This document shows positions 1-8,664 of a DNA stretch of 64,000 nucleotides, one piece after another. The position numbers and the translations under genes were made by a program. Origin of the DNA: Haliea sp. (GTDB lineage Bacteria; Pseudomonadota; Gammaproteobacteria; Pseudomonadales; Halieaceae); the NCBI GenBank assembly GCA_016704305.1, contig JADJAL010000006.1:124001-188000 (forward strand). Direction: 5' to 3'. Within the stretch, counting starts at the first letter, position 1. Each line of letters starts with the position of its first letter. The notes beneath the pieces were generated by a model, which saw nothing but the letters and a program-made list of their open reading frames with translations, was not told the DNA's origin and searched no databases.

Positions 1-537
1 GTCATGCTCTGCTTGATATCCAACGTTTCTGTAGTGCTCGCCGGTAACTGGATCGTGGAATTCACCGTAAATATGTATCGGTTCACCAACTGTTCCGCCA
101 CTGGTCTCCCACGTCAAGGTCACTATATTGCGCGCCGACAAAACCGCTGAGAATTGCTCAATTTCCGGAGGAGGTGACGTCCGAAACGTTTTTACTAAGC
201 CGCACAAGAATTCACTATCAACTGAGTCCCTACCGCAAAAACGAAATTCATAGTGCGTGTCCGACTCTAGACCGGTGATATCGGCATAAACCGGCCTGGT
301 TGATTTTTGCGGTAGATCTCGAAATTCGAATTGTGTGGTCGAGACAGCCCATTGTGCGCCCGCGTCGCGCTGCCAGTATTCGAAGTAGATATCACAGTCA
401 CCCGTGTCACAGGTTAGTGTACCCTGCAACCTTGCACCGTCTGACCTGATATCAGTCGCGTCGTTGGTTTCAACAATGCAGCTACTCAATAGCAGAGCAG
501 CAGCTATCACGCAACATCGGGCTCTGAAACCTTTCAT
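1..537 (-). CDS. Lipoprotein with fibronectin-III-like region, cut by window start
   Basis: The frame is open from an ATG at 537 to base 1 (179 codons), so the C-terminus lies outside the window. The first 20 residues are a lipoprotein signal: basic start MKGFRAR, a hydrophobic stretch, then the lipobox LLSSC with the cysteine at residue 20. After it come two regions (about 30-120 and 122-179) with features of fibronectin type III folds: paired cysteines (TCDTGDC), the pattern ITGLESDTHYEFRFCG, and LTWETSGG. It is probably an outer-membrane-anchored surface protein. The function is unknown, and no close family is recognised. The region between it and the integrase remnant (538-789) shows no gene. 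Confidence 0.7.
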   Translation of the reverse strand, partial: MKGFRARCCVIAAALLLSSCIVETNDATDIRSDGARLQGTLTCDTGDCDIYFEYWQRDAGAQWAVSTTQFEFRDLPQKSTRPVYADITGLESDTHYEFRFCGRDSVDSEFLCGLVKTFRTSPPPEIEQFSAVLSARNIVTLTWETSGGTVGEPIHIYGEFHDPVTGEHYRNVGYQAEHD

Positions 538-789
538 CTTATAAACCATATTGGTAGATGACGCGGTTCGAACCGCAGAGGTCCACCGTCGGTCCCCGCG
601 AATTAAACGTTAGGCTTATGGTTAGCTTTAGCGGAGGAATCAACAATTCGTAAGAATACGAAGGTGTAGATGAGTAGATTTACGTAAAGCTTGGAGTGCA
701 ATTGGCGGAATGCTACGGCCAAATTAAATTAACCTGGGAGGTAATCTCGGGATGAATACTTACAAGCGTGTCCCTGGCGAATTCCTAAC

Positions 790-1226
790 TCAGGCCGCCA
801 TGGGGAGCTGAAATAAACCGCGACAGTGCTTTTCCAGCGGTCGCTGAAAATATCAACAACGTTATCAAGTACCCGCAGATTGGCTTTCCATCGGTGATAC
901 TGAAACAGTGGATCGTTATCTGAACTGAGATATTTTGGCCAGCTTTGTCCAGAAGTAGCGTTGTTGAACATGCGGCAGATTGTTGGACCGTCAACATGCC
1001 TAGCAACGACAGAGAAGGCAATGATGCGACGCGTATATAGATCCATAACTACCATTACCCACTGACTTTTCAGCAGAATGGATTTGCAGCGGAATAGATC
1101 TACGCTCCATAGGCTGTCCTTTGCATGACCAGGCATCGCTAGCCACGATGAGCCTTTACTACTTGGATCTGGACGATAGTGGATTGCGAGAATTCGCCAT
1201 GGACAGGAGCCAGTCCGGCGTAGTAA
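790..1226 (-). pseudogene. Remnant of an IS integrase (rve) transposase
   Basis: Read on the minus strand, the frame gives ILAIHYRPDP, then KDSLWSVDLFRCKSILL, DLYTRRIIAF, DGPTICRMFN and SSDNDPLFQYHRWKANLRVL. This is the catalytic core of a widespread family of integrase-type transposases, with the first acidic residue in SVDLF and the second in SSDND. After NLRVL about 100 residues, including the last catalytic glutamate, are missing. The family's typical C-terminus (HCRGLFQLPMAA, stop at 790) reappears in another frame. The N-terminal helix-turn-helix part is also degraded upstream of about 1226. This is a dead fragment with an internal deletion and a frameshift. No terminal inverted repeats or target duplication were found. 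Confidence 0.8.
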
Positions 1227-1303
1227 TTACCGACATTGGCGATGCGTCGACGAATGACATCGCGCCACCTCGCGGCATCCAATACAGCACATCCAGAATT
1301 GCG

Positions 1304-2686
1304 TCAGTTGGCGAGTGTGATCGGAATACGAAGGGTTGCCTCCGGGTCAGTCAGGCTAGAGTCGTTGACGATTACCTGGCAGGGGTGGGCGCTATCGCAA
1401 ACGCCGTTGCCGATAGGGCCATGGCGGATCACCAATTCGAGACTGCCCATGCCATTGGGACTGGGCTGGAAGAGAACGCCCCCGGAGATGTTGCAGGCCG
1501 CAACGCCGCTGCTGGCGTCGACACCAGCGCACTGCATTACATTCACCACCTTGTCAGGAAGGAATCCGCTCCACGTTACAGTGATGACTTGCCCATCGGT
1601 CAGGTTGCTGTCCGCGCTGATAAACGCCTGGCGATTTGTCTCCGGCTCCGGGAGTGGTTCCACCGGGACGTTGGACGTGTCGTCAGGTGCCCAATGCATG
1701 GCGGCTACGCCGGGAACCTCGTGCTCGGGCAGCCTTGCCAGTGCCGCGCTGTCACTGCGCAGCTCCGCATCGAGAAAATCCACAGCAGCCATTGTGAACA
1801 CATCGAACGCCGGATCGCCCGGGATGAGGTAGGAGCCGTGGGTGGATTCGTCAAGTGAGTGGAAGCCCTTCGGGGGTTCAAGCAAGTTGTATGTGCGCAC
1901 GGCCTGATTGTAGTTTACGGCAATGTCATTGATGCCATGTACCACCAGCATCGGCGGTGTGTCCGCCAGGTCATAGCTGCCTCCCGCATAGGGCGATGCA
2001 GCGGACGAAAGTATTACGGCGGCGTCGATACGCCGGTCGCGACAGCAGGAGTTTGCCACCAGCCCGTAGGTGGTGATTCCGCCATTGGAATGGCCACTGG
2101 CTGCGATCGTGTCGCCGTCGACGGCGCTGCTGAGTAATCGCCCCGACGAGTCGGATTCGGCCAGCACTTCGTCGATAACGAAGCTCACATCTGCCGGCTG
2201 ATTCTGCGTATCCTGGGCGACGGGGCCGCCCGGTGTTGCGTTGTTGGTGAGTGGAAAAAGAGGCAGCGCGACAACGTATCCTCTCGACGCCCACACTTCG
2301 GCCAACGGCAGCAAATATTCGATATTGCCTCCGAGCCCGTGCGACAGCACGACCAGGGGATAGGGCGTTGCCGTGTCGTCGACCGGGGCGTCTGCGGAGA
2401 TAGCGCCGCCGGGCGCTCCCTCGGCGGGATATACCAGTGTTGTTGCAAGCGTTCGGGTAGGCGCTGCAGGTACAGGTCCGTGCGCCGCAGTACCGCGAGT
2501 CTCGTCAATGAACGTTAGCATCGTCACGCCCACCGCGTGATCGTGCGATGTCACTGCAGGGTTTGTTGTGTTGTCGCTGGAATCCGAACAGGCCGCAAGT
2601 AGCAGTGCGGCGACTGCCAGAGCGCTGGCCAGGCGAGGTGCACGCCGCTGTATCCGCGGGCGAAGCTCGACAGCGGCAGGTTCCAT
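1304..2686 (-). CDS. Alpha/beta-hydrolase lipoprotein with C-terminal neocarzinostatin-like domain
   Basis: About 460 residues from the ATG at 2686. An upstream ATG at 2743 would give 479 residues but an unusually long n-region. The lipobox LLLAAC places it as an exported lipoprotein. The catalytic domain shows LVVLSHGLGGN (oxyanion region), the nucleophile elbow SGHSNGG, an acid in VHGINDIAV and a histidine in DESTHGSYL, resembling dienelactone-hydrolase or PAF-acetylhydrolase-type enzymes. The last 100 or so residues (WSGFLPDKVVNVMQC, CHPCQ-like cysteines, VNDSS) resemble the neocarzinostatin immunoglobulin-like fold. A role as an esterase or lipase on an extracellular substrate is inferred. 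It stands alone between the IS remnant and the SDR gene. Confidence 0.75.
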   Translation of the reverse strand: MEPAAVELRPRIQRRAPRLASALAVAALLLAACSDSSDNTTNPAVTSHDHAVGVTMLTFIDETRGTAAHGPVPAAPTRTLATTLVYPAEGAPGGAISADAPVDDTATPYPLVVLSHGLGGNIEYLLPLAEVWASRGYVVALPLFPLTNNATPGGPVAQDTQNQPADVSFVIDEVLAESDSSGRLLSSAVDGDTIAASGHSNGGITTYGLVANSCCRDRRIDAAVILSSAASPYAGGSYDLADTPPMLVVHGINDIAVNYNQAVRTYNLLEPPKGFHSLDESTHGSYLIPGDPAFDVFTMAAVDFLDAELRSDSAALARLPEHEVPGVAAMHWAPDDTSNVPVEPLPEPETNRQAFISADSNLTDGQVITVTWSGFLPDKVVNVMQCAGVDASSGVAACNISGGVLFQPSPNGMGSLELVIRHGPIGNGVCDSAHPCQVIVNDSSLTDPEATLRIPITLAN

Positions 2687-2875
2687 GCGTCCGGGTGAAG
2701 CCTGTGCCGAATTATCGCAGGAAGTAGGTACGCAGTGGTTCATCGATGGATTTCCCAGGGCGGAGTGAGCGTGGTGGTTCGTTTATCTTTATTGGCGTGT
2801 AACAGCAATGACTGTATTCATGAGGTGGTAGCGGGTCAAGGAGTCGACGGATTTTCGGTCCGCCTCAAGTCGTCA

Positions 2876-3721
2876 TCAGCTGCGGCTACTGTAAATCGGA
2901 ACAGGCGCCAGCCTGGCGTAGTAGTCTTCCAGTTCCTCGATGCTGATGGGGTGCTGTTCCTGTTTCACGTAGGCCTCACTCGGCGAATGCCACAGCGCCG
3001 TCTTCTGGCCGTTGAATGTCAGGCACTGTCCGTTGAAGCCACTGGCCGCGTCACTGGCCAGCCACACCAGTCCGCGCGCTACGTCCTGCGGCTCGCCAAA
3101 GCCCAGTTCCGCTGCAGACTTGCCCGATTTGTCGATCAGCGGCTGGGTCATATCCGTGCGGGCCACCGGCCACATTGCGTTGCAGCGGACGTTGTAGCGC
3201 GCCAACTCCTTGGTGGCGGTGTACATCATGCCCATCAATCCGGCCTTGGCCGCCGCGTAGTTGGTCTGGCCGAAGTTTCCCACCAGGCCTGAGGCCGACG
3301 TGATCTGTATGATGTGGCCGCTGCCCTGCGCAACCATGGCCTGCGCTGCGCGGCGCATACACAGGAACGGGCCGCGCAAATTCACCGCGATCACCGCGTC
3401 AAAATCCTCGTCGCTCATTTTCAGCAGGGTGCGGTCACGCACGATGCCGGCATTGTTGACCAGCACATCGATGCCGCCGAATTTGTCGACGCAGGTCTCT
3501 ATCAGCGCATTGCAGACCTGCGTTTCCGCGACCGAGCCGGGCACCGCGTGCACGGGGGAGCCCAGCGCAGCAATCTCCTGCGCCACCGCCGCCAGCGCAG
3601 CGTCATTGGTGCCATTGACGATCAGCGATGCGCCTTCGGCCGCGCAGGCCAGCGCGAAGTGTCGACCAAGGCTGCGGGACGAGCCCGTAATCACGATACG
3701 CTTGCCGTCCAATCTGCCCAT
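2876..3721 (-). CDS. SDR-family oxidoreductase (FabG-like)
   Basis: 281 residues from the ATG at 3721, which has the Shine-Dalgarno CAGGAG eight bases upstream. The longer in-frame extension to 3820 lacks family similarity. Classical short-chain dehydrogenase features are present: TGSSRSLG for the dinucleotide near residue 12, NNAG near 90, the catalytic Ser in ITSASG and Tyr-Lys in NYAAAK. The residues after the glycine motif suggest NADP(H) use. It is probably a 3-oxoacyl or hydroxyacyl reductase, but the substrate cannot be read from sequence. It is divergent from the DUF2834 gene, with a short shared promoter region (3722-3867). Confidence 0.85.
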   Translation of the reverse strand: MGRLDGKRIVITGSSRSLGRHFALACAAEGASLIVNGTNDAALAAVAQEIAALGSPVHAVPGSVAETQVCNALIETCVDKFGGIDVLVNNAGIVRDRTLLKMSDEDFDAVIAVNLRGPFLCMRRAAQAMVAQGSGHIIQITSASGLVGNFGQTNYAAAKAGLMGMMYTATKELARYNVRCNAMWPVARTDMTQPLIDKSGKSAAELGFGEPQDVARGLVWLASDAASGFNGQCLTFNGQKTALWHSPSEAYVKQEQHPISIEELEDYYARLAPVPIYSSRS

Positions 3722-3867
3722 GCTGCGTTGCTCCTGTCTCTGCGTGGTGTCCGCGCGGTGTGTCTGCCCGATGTGTTGAAGTCCGTGAATGTACTCTAAC
3801 GGTTGCATTCTTATCACCAAGGTTTAAACGTATACTGCAAAAAATAATCATTCATTAACAGGACACT

Positions 3868-4239
3868 GTGCCCATGAGTATCCCGAGAATTCTCTACCTG
3901 TTGTTAGCGCTGGCCGGCCTCGTCATGACCTGGTACTACAATCTGCAGTTCATCGCGGAGTCCGGAGGCAGCTTCGATATTGGCGCATTTTTGGCGGCAA
4001 GTTCGTCCACGGCTGCGGCCAAATCCCTGACCTGGGACCTGACTATCGCCTGCCTGGCGGGGCTGCTGTGGATTTATTTCGAGTCCAGGCGCCTCGGTTT
4101 ACGTTTCTTCTGGATCTACATCATTCTCGCGTTTGGAATCGCCTATGCCTTTGCGTTTCCGCTGTTTTTGTTTATACGGCAGGGGAAACTGGAAGCGTTG
4201 CAGCGTGAATCGCGGATTGCCTCCGCAGCGGGAGTTTGA
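3868..4239 (+). CDS. DUF2834-type small membrane protein
   Basis: 123 residues, with GTG at 3868 or ATG at 3874 as start; an AGGA element sits just upstream at about 3860. Three hydrophobic helices are visible: YLLLALAGLVMTWYYNLQFI, DLTIACLAGLLWIYFESRR, and WIYIILAFGIAYAFAFPLFLF. The pattern W-Y-x-N-x-x-F-I, S-x-x-W-D-L and a final PLFLF followed by a charged tail is typical of the DUF2834 family of inner-membrane proteins, whose function is unknown. It is a single gene, followed after 97 bp by an unrelated cytosolic protein. Confidence 0.75.
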   Translation: MPMSIPRILYLLLALAGLVMTWYYNLQFIAESGGSFDIGAFLAASSSTAAAKSLTWDLTIACLAGLLWIYFESRRLGLRFFWIYIILAFGIAYAFAFPLFLFIRQGKLEALQRESRIASAAGV

Positions 4240-4336
4240 GTAAGTAAACGCCTGCGCGGTGATTTCCCGCGCCGCTTGTTGCCGGTGGCAATGTGGTCCA
4301 TTCTTGCCACCCCGAACACGCTAGAGTACTGCTGCC

Positions 4337-5464
4337 ATGCTGTCCAAATTCGACGATTACCCGATTCACCAGACGCCCGAGCCGGTGTTTCGCACCTCGA
4401 CCAGTGACCGTTTTTTCTATGATCGCTACTGGTACAACGGCCACGCCCAGGACGGCAGCTTTTATTTTGGCGTGGGGATGTGCCGCTATGCCAATCTCGG
4501 CATACTCGATTGCAGCCTTAGTCTTGCCATCAACGGCCACCAGTACGCGTTTCACGGCTCGCGCCGCGCGCCACAAGAACCCACGGATACCACGGTAGGC
4601 CCGTTCGCATTACAGATACTGGAACCCATGGGCCGCCATCGCCTGGTGATTGGCGCCAATGACACCGGCATTGAATGCGACCTCGTGTTTACGCCGCGCA
4701 CGGCCTGTATCGAGGAGGGGCGCCAGACGCTGCGCAACGAGCGCTTTATCGTGATGGACGCCACCCGGCTGGATCAGTTCGGCTTTTGGTCAGGCTGGAT
4801 TCGGTATGACGGCAAGGAGTTGAAAGTCGATGGCCGCACCACCTACGGACTGAAAGACCGCTCCTGGGGCATACGTCCGGTGGGCGAGGCGTACAGTGGC
4901 GGCGCGCCCATGGCGGAATATCAGGCGGTGCACTTCTGCTGGATGCCCATCCACTGGGAGACAGAGTGCAGCCTGGCCGGTTGGTTCGAGGATGGTACCG
5001 GCCACCAGTGGCACACGGACCAGGCGTTCCTGCCGCACTATCCCAGCATGGATGCGATCCCCGGTACCACCGATCCCAACGCCCGCGTGTGGCAGGGCGT
5101 GGTGGAGCACGATATTGCGATGATTCCCGGCACGCGACGCGCGAAGTCCGCGATTGTTACGATGCACGACCGCTCCGGCGAGCGCATGGAGGTGCATCTG
5201 CAACCGGTGCTGGTGCACCGCATGAAGGGCCTGGGCTACCAGCATCCGCAATGGGGGCACGGCAAGTGGCAGGGAGAGCTTGCGATTGCAGGCGAGAGTT
5301 GGAAGGACGGTGATCTCGATCCGCTGGCCCTCGAAAACCTGCATGTCCAGCAGATCGTCACGGCGACCTGTGGCGACAGGGTCGGCCACGGCGTGTTGGA
5401 ACAGATGCACATCGGGCCATCGACAGTCCTTGGATTCAACGACTGGTTTGATGGCGCGAAATAG
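4337..5464 (+). CDS. Conserved protein of unknown function, possibly lipocalin-like
   Basis: 375 residues with no signal peptide or membrane helix. The sequence is rich in beta-strand patterns and Trp/Gly/His (WFEDGTGHQWHTDQAF, GYQHPQWGHGKWQGEL), with a conserved-looking GLKDRSWGIRPVG stretch in the middle. The layout of repeated beta-rich halves recalls the CrtC/AttH (hydroxyneurosporene hydratase-like) fold, but this is a weak impression. I do not recognise a defined family and assign no reaction. No good ribosome-binding site precedes the ATG at 4337. It lies 97 bp before the ThuA-like gene in the same direction. Confidence 0.6.
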   Translation: MLSKFDDYPIHQTPEPVFRTSTSDRFFYDRYWYNGHAQDGSFYFGVGMCRYANLGILDCSLSLAINGHQYAFHGSRRAPQEPTDTTVGPFALQILEPMGRHRLVIGANDTGIECDLVFTPRTACIEEGRQTLRNERFIVMDATRLDQFGFWSGWIRYDGKELKVDGRTTYGLKDRSWGIRPVGEAYSGGAPMAEYQAVHFCWMPIHWETECSLAGWFEDGTGHQWHTDQAFLPHYPSMDAIPGTTDPNARVWQGVVEHDIAMIPGTRRAKSAIVTMHDRSGERMEVHLQPVLVHRMKGLGYQHPQWGHGKWQGELAIAGESWKDGDLDPLALENLHVQQIVTATCGDRVGHGVLEQMHIGPSTVLGFNDWFDGAK

Positions 5465-5560
5465 CCATCGCCTGCGGGACAAGGCAGAATACGCCATCGC
5501 GGCAGTGTCTTTTGCTGCCGCCAGATGTTGCCATCAGAAACTGTCCAGCGGAGTAGCATA

Positions 5561-6448
5561 ATGCCCAGATCACGCAGCCTGTTGATGAAGACCCTGCGGA
5601 TTCTGTTGTTCCTCGGCGTGGTCGGCGTTGCCGTGTCGCTGGTGGCCGTGTGGAAGATCGGTGCCTGGCATCTGGTATTTCCCTCCCACCAGCACGATAC
5701 CGAGGCGCCGGTGATACCCCGCGACCTCGCGTCTCCCGCCGTGCTGGTATTCTCCAAGACCAACAGCTTTCGCCACGTAGAGGGAATCGAAGGCGGTGCA
5801 AAAGCCCTGCAAGTGATAACGCAAAGAAATAATTGGGGCATGTTCCATACAGAAAACGGCGCCGTATTCAACGCGCGCGATCTGGCGCGCTTTGACGCGG
5901 TAGTGTTCCTCAACGCCTCGGGCGATATGCTGAGCGATGAGCAGGAGCACGCATTTGAATCCTGGTTGCAGGCCGGCGGCGGGTGGTTGGGTATCCACGC
6001 GGCGGGTGATGGCTCACACCTGGCGTGGCAGTGGTATCGCGAGCATTTGATCGGAGCCACCTTCACCGCTCACATCATGGGCCCGCAATTTCAGACGGCG
6101 ATGGTCGTTCTGGAAAACCACCAGCATCCGGTGCTACGCGGCTTGCCCAATGTCTGGGAGCACGAGGAGGAGTGGTATTCCTGGGAGCGCAGCCCGCGGA
6201 CGGAGGGCTTTACGATTCTCTCCACCCTCGATGAAAATTCCTATGTGCCCGTGCAGAACTTCAGGGGCAATGAACGGGACCTGCGCATGGGCGATCATCC
6301 GGTCGTGTGGACCAATTGCGTCGGCGCGGGCAGGACGGTCTACACCGCGATGGGTCACAAGGCCGAGGCTTTCGAGCAACCGCAGTTTCAATTGTTGTTG
6401 GAGAATGCGCTGGTCTGGCTCATCGACGCGTCAGCAGAGGGTTGCTAA
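5561..6448 (+). CDS. ThuA-like domain protein, membrane anchored
   Basis: 295 residues from the ATG at 5561, preceded by GCGGAG; an upstream in-frame ATG at 5525 is less likely. An N-terminal signal-anchor (TLRILLFLGVVGVAVSLVAVW) is followed by a ThuA (trehalose-utilisation, glutamine-amidotransferase-like) domain. The signatures are VLVFSKTNSFRHVEGIEGG, FDAVVFLNASGDML, GGGWLGIHAAGD, HPVLRGLPNVW, DEWYSW-like EEEWYSW, and HPVVWTNCVGAGRTVYTAMGH near the end. Members often act on sugars or their derivatives in the periplasm, but the substrate is unknown. It converges with the DUF1214 gene, and no terminator is evident. Confidence 0.85.
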   Translation: MPRSRSLLMKTLRILLFLGVVGVAVSLVAVWKIGAWHLVFPSHQHDTEAPVIPRDLASPAVLVFSKTNSFRHVEGIEGGAKALQVITQRNNWGMFHTENGAVFNARDLARFDAVVFLNASGDMLSDEQEHAFESWLQAGGGWLGIHAAGDGSHLAWQWYREHLIGATFTAHIMGPQFQTAMVVLENHQHPVLRGLPNVWEHEEEWYSWERSPRTEGFTILSTLDENSYVPVQNFRGNERDLRMGDHPVVWTNCVGAGRTVYTAMGHKAEAFEQPQFQLLLENALVWLIDASAEGC

Positions 6449-6471
6449 CTGACGCACACCGGGCAACAGCC

Positions 6472-7656
6472 TCACGACAGCGTAATCACCTCGGTTTCCA
6501 GCGGCGGGATATCCCCCTCGGGCAATTGAAACCGCCAGAACATGATGCCGAAGGGACGGCCCTCTGTATCCAGCCAGTTGGGGCGACCGGGATCGCGGTG
6601 CGCCACTATCATTTCGAAATTGCCCTCGGCATCCAGCACTGCCTGCGCGCGGTTCAGCGAGATGCTGCGCTCCTCGTAGTCCAGCGTCTGCAGGAAACGG
6701 TTGAATAAAACCACGTTGGAAAATCGGCAGGTGGGGAAGCGACCGCGAATCAGCAGTGCCTGGTCCGGGCCGAGTACGAACGGCGCCATGCTGTAAACGT
6801 TATCGCGCGCGGCGTAGGTCACCGCATTGTTGCTGTCGTCTTTCTTCGGCGGGTTGAACTGGTTGGGAACCCGCGACACCCAGGGCAGGCTGTTCTCGCC
6901 GTTCATCGGAATCACATTGCCCTTTACGAACGCAGTGACACGGCGAATGCCCGCGGCGATGTCGGCATCGTTGGGCGAGCGTCGCGGCGGTACCTTTTGC
7001 AGATTCGGGATATCGATAGGGATGTGGTGCAGGCGATCATTGTTGATGCATTGCTCGCGCTCGTAATAGTGGCGCGTGGTCAGGCTGGTGGCGCCCTTGC
7101 TCATTGGCAGCCAGTTGCCGTCGACCTTCTCGGCACTGACGATAATCTCGTAATCGCCGTTCTTGTCCGCCTTGAACTGTGTGTCGTTCAGGGTGGAGCC
7201 GATGCCGCCGCCGTCCGTCCCGGCCGCCAGCTCAATAGTGAAACTGGTGTAGGTGGCGCCCGCCAGGTTGCCGCGAATTCGATAGCCGTGCTGGTCGTCG
7301 ATCACGGCGGAGTAGTAGCGCGCATCGGGATTGTCGCCGAGCAGTTTCTTGTGCTGGTCGGTAAACAGTGTAAAGAATGGCCGCGCGGGGTCCGCCTCCA
7401 GCCAGCACTGCAGGCCGTGCAGCAGCGTGTGCAACGTCACGCGTCGCGCCTCGGCGTAGTCCTGCGGCGTGCGCAAATTCCAGGCGGGGGTAGCGAACGC
7501 GGCTTCCAGTTCGTCCAGCGTACTCTGCAGTTCCGCCAGGGCCTGCGCGGCTTCGCTCGCTGTTTTATCCTGCGCAACGGCCGCGATGGTCGGGGCCAGC
7601 AGTGTGGCTGCCAGGCCGCCCAGGGCGACACCTTTCAATAATTCGCGACGCTGCAT
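6472..7656 (-). CDS. DUF1214 protein with twin-arginine-like signal
   Basis: 394 residues. The N-terminus MQRRELLKGVALGGLAATLL followed by AAVAQ looks like a Tat export signal (RR-E-L-L-K) with a cleavage site. The mature part carries the DUF1214 pattern: the beta-rich domain with AGTDGGGIGSTLND and GDYEIIVSAEKVDGNWLP, and the end IMFWRFQLPEGDIPPLETEVI. Family members are periplasmic or secreted proteins of unknown function. The gene is followed on the same strand by a SnoaL-like protein gene, oriented in the other order (that gene is upstream at 7736-8158), and the two may be co-transcribed. Confidence 0.8.
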   Translation of the reverse strand: MQRRELLKGVALGGLAATLLAPTIAAVAQDKTASEAAQALAELQSTLDELEAAFATPAWNLRTPQDYAEARRVTLHTLLHGLQCWLEADPARPFFTLFTDQHKKLLGDNPDARYYSAVIDDQHGYRIRGNLAGATYTSFTIELAAGTDGGGIGSTLNDTQFKADKNGDYEIIVSAEKVDGNWLPMSKGATSLTTRHYYEREQCINNDRLHHIPIDIPNLQKVPPRRSPNDADIAAGIRRVTAFVKGNVIPMNGENSLPWVSRVPNQFNPPKKDDSNNAVTYAARDNVYSMAPFVLGPDQALLIRGRFPTCRFSNVVLFNRFLQTLDYEERSISLNRAQAVLDAEGNFEMIVAHRDPGRPNWLDTEGRPFGIMFWRFQLPEGDIPPLETEVITLS

Positions 7657-7735
7657 CGTGATGTCTCCTGTTTCAGTTTGGCTGTGTGTTTTTATAAAAA
7701 GCGCATTCGTGGAGCGTGTTTGACTGGCAGGCGCG

Positions 7736-8158
7736 CTACTGGCCAGCCAACTGCGGCCGCTGACCTGCGCACAGCACGTCGGTGACGCGCTCGGTATCCA
7801 TGTACTCTTTGAGTTTCAGCAGCTTGCCGTCCCGGAACTCAAACAGGAAGTGATACTCGTTGCGGTAGACCTGCCCGGAAACATGTTTTCCTTCGCTGGT
7901 CGCTTCAACTGCGACCTTGTTCCCCTCTGCGATCATGGCGAGAGGCGTGAATGTCAGGCCTTGCGGAAACACGTCGAAAATACCCCCGGCGCTGGCGGCA
8001 ATCTGCTCTTTGTTAAACGTGCCGGATATCAACGTCCCCCCCATGGTCTGAACGCAGCCATCCGCTGCATACGCATCGACGATGGCGTCGACGTCGCCCC
8101 TGTTCAGCGCGTCGAAAAATCGGGTGACGATCGCCTTGTTGGATTCACTGTCATGCAT
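7736..8158 (-). CDS. SnoaL-like (NTF2-fold) protein
   Basis: 140 residues, complete. The sequence NKAIVTRFFDALNRGDVDAIVDAYAADGC at the start, a central EEL-like FEFRDGKLLKLKEYMD and the length are typical of the cone-shaped NTF2/SnoaL-like fold, which binds small hydrophobic ligands in a pocket. No particular reaction can be assigned. It is a cytosolic protein without signal sequence. It lies 44 bp downstream of arfB and 79 bp upstream of the DUF1214 gene, all on the minus strand. Confidence 0.8.
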   Translation of the reverse strand: MHDSESNKAIVTRFFDALNRGDVDAIVDAYAADGCVQTMGGTLISGTFNKEQIAASAGGIFDVFPQGLTFTPLAMIAEGNKVAVEATSEGKHVSGQVYRNEYHFLFEFRDGKLLKLKEYMDTERVTDVLCAGQRPQLAGQ

Positions 8159-8202
8159 GCGCTTGCTGTCCTTTGGCTGGTTGCGATTGGTTTTGCGGCT
8201 GC

Positions 8203-8619
8203 CTATATCTCGACGCGACCGCGCTGCGATTTGAGCTGGCCGTGTTTGGTTTTGCTGTCCATTCGTTTGGTCTGGCTGCTGCGGCTGGGTTTGGTGGGTT
8301 TGCGTTTTTTGGGCACCGCGCCTGCCGCTTTGACCATCTCCGCCAATCGTGCGAGGGCATCCGCGCGGTTTTTGTCCTGGCTGCGAAAGCGCTGCGCCTT
8401 GATAACGATGATGCCATTATCGGTGATGCGCTGGTCGCTGAGTTTGCGCAGGCGTTCTTTATAGGTGTCCGGCAGGGAAGACGCGTCGATCTCAAAGCGC
8501 AGATGGACCGCTGAGGACACCTTGTTGACATTCTGCCCGCCCGCGCCCTGTGCGCGTATCGCCTGGAACTGGATCTCCGCGAGCGGAATGCTGATCTGGT
8601 TAGTGATTTTCAGGCTCAC
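8203..8619 (-). CDS. arfB: Peptidyl-tRNA hydrolase ArfB (YaeJ)
   Basis: 138 residues. The release-factor catalytic motif GGQ is at residues 27-29 within AQGAGGQNVNKVSSAVHLRF. This is followed by a compact domain-3-like region and a long basic C-terminal tail (KKRKPTKPSRSSQTKR), the arrangement used by ArfB to enter the empty mRNA channel. ArfB frees ribosomes stalled on mRNAs without stop codons by hydrolysing the peptidyl-tRNA. The size agrees with the E. coli protein (140). Intact. Confidence 0.92.
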   Translation of the reverse strand: MSLKITNQISIPLAEIQFQAIRAQGAGGQNVNKVSSAVHLRFEIDASSLPDTYKERLRKLSDQRITDNGIIVIKAQRFRSQDKNRADALARLAEMVKAAGAVPKKRKPTKPSRSSQTKRMDSKTKHGQLKSQRGRVEI

Positions 8620-8664
8620 GACGCGATTCCAATGCTACGCACAACGGCGAGCGGCACGCAGCCG

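Noticed and set aside
1121..1858. Long plus-strand open frame over the hydrolase
   Set aside because: No family similarity; it is the antisense of the alpha/beta-hydrolase gene, whose motifs and lipobox are clear.
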